Assembly (NCBI GenBank): GCA_963082875.1
Contig: OY720099.1
Coordinates: forward strand, 8,432,001-8,496,000
DNA from: Corella eumyota
Lineage: Eukaryota; Chordata; Ascidiacea; Phlebobranchia; Corellidae
Direction of reading: 5' to 3'
DNA: 64,000 nt
The notes beneath the pieces were generated by a model that worked only from the letters and a program-made list of their open reading frames with translations, made no database searches and was not told the DNA's origin. The translations under genes were made by a program, and so were the position numbers. Within the stretch, counting starts at the first letter, position 1. The number at the start of each line of letters is the position of its first letter. This document shows positions 60,011 to 64,000 of this stretch, piece after piece.

Positions 60011-63000
60011 CTAGATTTATTTGATAAATAAAATATGGTTCGAAATTATTTGATTATGTTTAGCATAAATTTTTATTAATAAAAAAAAGATGCATACACC
60101 TTAACTAAGAATAGTACATATTTTTGATTTTTAATGAACAAACAAGCATTTAAATATATTATACAAATAAAATTAATTTTCCAACCCAGTTTTATGTTGT
60201 TAATATCAGGATATACATTATAGTAAATTTTAAATTCCTAAAATTGATTTTTGATTTTTAATAAATAAACAAGCATTTAAATAAAATAAACAACTAAAAA
60301 TTATTTTTTAAACATGTATTTTAATTACAAATATTATAAAATACATTTTATTAAATTTTAAATGCCTATTATCAAACTTTTATTTTTAATAAACGAACAA
60401 GAATTTAAATACAATAAACAAACAAAAATTAAATTTTTAATCCATTTTCGAATACAATAAACAAACAAAAATTAAATTTTTAATCCATTTTCGAGTTATT
60501 AATATTATAATATATAACTGACCAAAATTTGAAAACTTAATAACGATCTCTAAATTTTAATAAACAAACACCTATTAATTACTAATTAATAATATTTAAA
60601 TTATCAAAATAGGAGGATTGAAACACAATATGATAATAAACAACATACTAAAATTTTAAAAATTTATATACACAAAATCAAAAGTTATTCGATTTCAAAA
60701 TTCGGATTAGTAAGAATAAAAATAAAAATAATAATAAATATACGGACAATAACAATATGTTTCGAAATCTAAGATTTCGAACCATAATAATAATAACTAG
60801 ATTTATTTGATAAATAAAATATGGTTCGAAATCGTTTGATTCTTTTTTATAAATATAATTTATTTAGTAGGTTTATTAATTAAATTATAAATTTAAATAT
60901 GAACTTTTTTATATTTAAACCTAATTTTAACAAGCGAACACGCAGTCATTGATATTGTAATATAAAAGTAAACTAAATTTAAAAGCAAAATACAGATCTT
61001 AATTTTTAGTAATCAAACAAGTATTGAAATATAATAATAACAAAACAATTAAAACAAAAATTTTACACATTTTTTACTTATATTTTAACATTTTACTTAA
61101 ATTTTCAACCATTATTTTTTACTTTAATGGACAGCGATAAGGACGATTTTTGACGGCGACCAGAACGCTATTAAATTATTCACGCGTTAAACTCACACTG
61201 ATTCATTATTTTATAAAAAAACAAAAATAATGATTAAACGATATTTAGCTAGAGTTAAATCTTCATTTTAAATAGCAACATACAAAATAATAATACCAGC
61301 AACATATTAAAATTTCAGAAATTTTAATCTTTTAATTTTAATAATAAAATATATTAATTAGTAATTAGTGATAATTAAAAGTTGTAAATAGGAGGTTTGC
61401 GATTCGTTAGGATAATAACAAACATACTAAAAATTTAGAACTTTTAGTTTTAAAGAACAAAAGTTATTCGATTTCAAAATTCCGATTAGTAAGAATAAAA
61501 ATAAAAACTAGATTTATTTGATAAATAAAATATGGTTCGAAATTGTTTGATTCTTTTTTATAAATATAATTTATTTAGTAGGTTTATTAATTAAATTATA
61601 AATTTAAATATGAACTTTTTTTATATTTAAACATAATTTTAACAAGCGAACACGTACTCATTGATATTGTAATATAAAAGTAAACTAAATTTAAAAGCAA
61701 AATACCGATCTTAATTTTTTAGTAATCAAACAAGTATTAAAATATAATAATAACAAAACAATTAAAAAAAAAATTTTACACATTTTTTACTTATATTTTA
61801 ACATTTTACTTAAATTTTCAACCAATATTTTTTATTTTAATGGACAGCGAAAAGGACGATTTTTGACGGCGACCAGAACGCTATTAAATTATTCAAGCGT
61901 TAAACTCACACTGATTCATTATTTTATAAAAAAAACAAAAATAATGATTAAACGATATTTAGCTAGAGTTAAATCTTCATTTTAAATAGCAACATACAAA
62001 ATAATAATACCAACAACATATTAAAATTTCAGCAAATTTAATCTTTAAATTTTAATAATAAAATATATTAATTAGTAATTAGTGATAATTAAATGTCGTT
62101 AATAGGAGGTTTGCGATTCGTTGGGATAATAACAAACATACTAAAAATTTAGAACTTTTAGTTTTAAAGAACAAAAGTTATCGTCTTTCAAAATTCGTCA
62201 AATAAGAATAAAAACAATAATAATAATAATAAATATAATGACAATAACAATATGTTTCGAAATCTAAGATTTCGAACCATAATAATAATAACTAGATTTA
62301 TTTGATAAATAAAATATGGTTCGAAATTATTTGATTATTTTTAACATAAATTTCTATAAATAAAAAAAGATATGCATAAACATTAACTAAGAATATTACA
62401 TATATTTGAATAAACAAACAAGCATTTATATATACTATACACACAAAACTAATATTTAACGCAGTTTTAAGTTGTTTATATCAGGATATAGATTATACCA
62501 AATTTTAAATTCCTAAAATTGATTTTTGATTTAAATTAAATAAACAAGCATTTAAATATGATAAACAATTGAAACTTATTTTTCAAATATGTTTTTCAAC
62601 TACTTATATTTTAAAATACATTATACCAAATTTTTAATGCTTAATATCGGACTTTAACTTTTAATCAACAAACAAGCATTTAAATATAATAAACAAAAAG
62701 AATTAATTTTTTTTTCATTTTCAAGTTATAAATATTATAACATATAACTGACCAAAATTTAAAAATCTAAAAACAATCATTAAATTTAAATAAACAAACA
62801 CCTATTATTAGTAATTAGTGTCAAAAATTAAAATTTTAATTTATTTTTGAGTTACTAATATCATAATATACAATTGACAAAAATTTAAAAAATTAACAAC
62901 AACCTTTAAATTTTAATAAACAAACACCTATTAATTAGTAATTAGTGATAATTAAATGTCGTAAATAGGAGGTTTGCGATTCGTTGGGATAATAACAAAC

Positions 63001-64000
63001 ATACTAAAAATTTAGAACTTTTAGTTTTAAAGAACAAAAGTTATCGTCTTTCAAAATTCTGACGGCGACCAGAACGCTATTAAATTATTCAAGCGTTAAA
63101 CTCACACTGATTCATTATTTTATAAAAAACAAAAATAATGATTAAACGATATTTAGCTAGAGTTAAATCTTCATTTTAAATAGCAACATACAAAATAATA
63201 ATACCAACAACATATTAAAATTTCAGCAAATTTAATCTTTAAATTTTAATAATAAAATATATTAATTAGTAATTAGTGATAATTAAATGTCGTTAATAGG
63301 AGGTTTGCGATTCGTTGGGATAATAACAAACATACTAAAAATTCAGAACTTTTAGTTTTAAAGAACAAAAGTTATCGTCTTTCAAAATTCGTCAAATAAG
63401 AATAAAAACAATAATAATAATAACTAGATTTATTTGATAAATAAAATATGGTTCGAAATTATTTGATTATGTTTAGCATAAATTTTTATTAATAAAAAAA
63501 AGATGCATACACCTTAACTAAGAATAGTACATATTTTTGATTTTTAATGAACAAACAAGCATTTAAATATATTATACAAATAAAATTAATTTTCCAACCC
63601 AGTTTTATGTTGTTAATATCAGGATATACATTATAGTAAATTTTAAATTCCTAAAATTGATTTTTGATTTTTAATAAATAAACAAGCATTTAAATAAAAT
63701 AAACAACTAAAAATTATTTTTTAAACATGTATTTTAATTACAAATATTATAAAATACATTTTATTAAATTTTAAATGCCTATTATCAAACTTTTATTTTT
63801 AATAAACGAACAAGAATTTAAATACAATAAACAAACAAAAATTAAATTTTTAATCCATTTTCGAATACAATAAACAAACAAAAATTAAATTTTTAATCCA
63901 TTTTCGAGTTATTAATATTATAATATATAACTGACCAAAATTTGAAAACTTAATAACGATCTCTAAATTTTAATAAACAAACACCTATTAATTACTAATT
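60011..64000 (-). repeat. Tail of array 2 with a 3.4-kb duplication
   Basis: Monomers J (60011), K (60797), a C-like unit (61508) and F (62292). At 63059-63062 monomer F jumps, in the middle, into the second half of a B monomer, and J starts again at 63424, 3,413 bases after its first start. J contains an internal direct duplication (TACAATAAACAAACAAAAAT near 60410 and 60453). The window ends inside the second J. Confidence 0.8.

Larger units (their letters stand above)
37150..64000 (-). repeat. Helitron-derived tandem array 2, open at the window end
   Basis: Same monomer family and orientation as array 1. CTAG starts: 37150, 37860, 39115, 39828, 40844, 42732, 43446, 44824, 45537, 46260, 47060, 48076, 49967, 50681, 52059, 52772, 53495, 54295, 55311, 57200, 57914, 59292, 60011, 60797, 61508, 62292 and 63424; monomers near 41950, 49184 and 56419 lack the CTAG end. 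From 39828 the monomers are organised in a 7.23-kb higher-order repeat. No coding sequence is supported anywhere in it. Confidence 0.85.

Overview
Animal nuclear DNA, extremely AT-rich. Evidence: genes are split by short GT-AG introns, there are tRNA-derived SINE-like pieces, a foldback DNA transposon and a Helitron with a long intron-containing gene. Splice acceptors lie directly before both oxygenase start codons, as in 5'UTR introns or in spliced-leader animals. A tunicate or another invertebrate is plausible, but the species cannot be fixed from this sequence.

Layout. 1-9521 is host sequence: a degraded SINE-like piece, then two tandemly duplicated genes for a 2-oxoglutarate/Fe(II) dioxygenase (1396-2418 and 7718-8749, one intron each). 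Between them lies a 4.1-kb foldback element (3325-7399) with an exact 8-bp target duplication, probably a non-autonomous hAT. The shared 3' flank of the second gene copy stops abruptly at 9521, where a repeat array begins.

9522-22115 and 37150-64000 are two arrays of about 0.45-1.4-kb monomers, all in one orientation and mostly starting (plus strand) with CTAG. Array 1 holds a duplicated five-monomer block. Array 2 holds a 7.23-kb higher-order repeat in nearly three copies, and it runs off the window end.

22116-37149 is the key object: a roughly 15-kb Helitron of the Helentron (Helitron2-like) type sitting head-to-tail between the two arrays and sharing its ends with every monomer. On the minus strand it carries an 11-exon gene whose exons join in phase into a 2309-codon open frame: zinc-finger N terminus with 15-residue repeats, HUH Rep nuclease, PIF1-type helicase, AP-type endonuclease and a C-terminal putative cysteine protease. 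On the plus strand it carries a 348-residue RPA-like single-stranded DNA-binding protein. The two genes converge.

How it fits together (inference): Rep would nick and join, the helicase would unwind, the RPA-like protein would coat the displaced strand, and the shared ends would let the same machinery move the short monomers. The arrays look like non-autonomous derivatives made from the 3' and 5' ends of this Helitron, amplified head-to-tail and reshaped by unequal exchange. The helicase Walker B Asp is Asn and the endonuclease SDH motif reads SYH, so present-day activity is uncertain.
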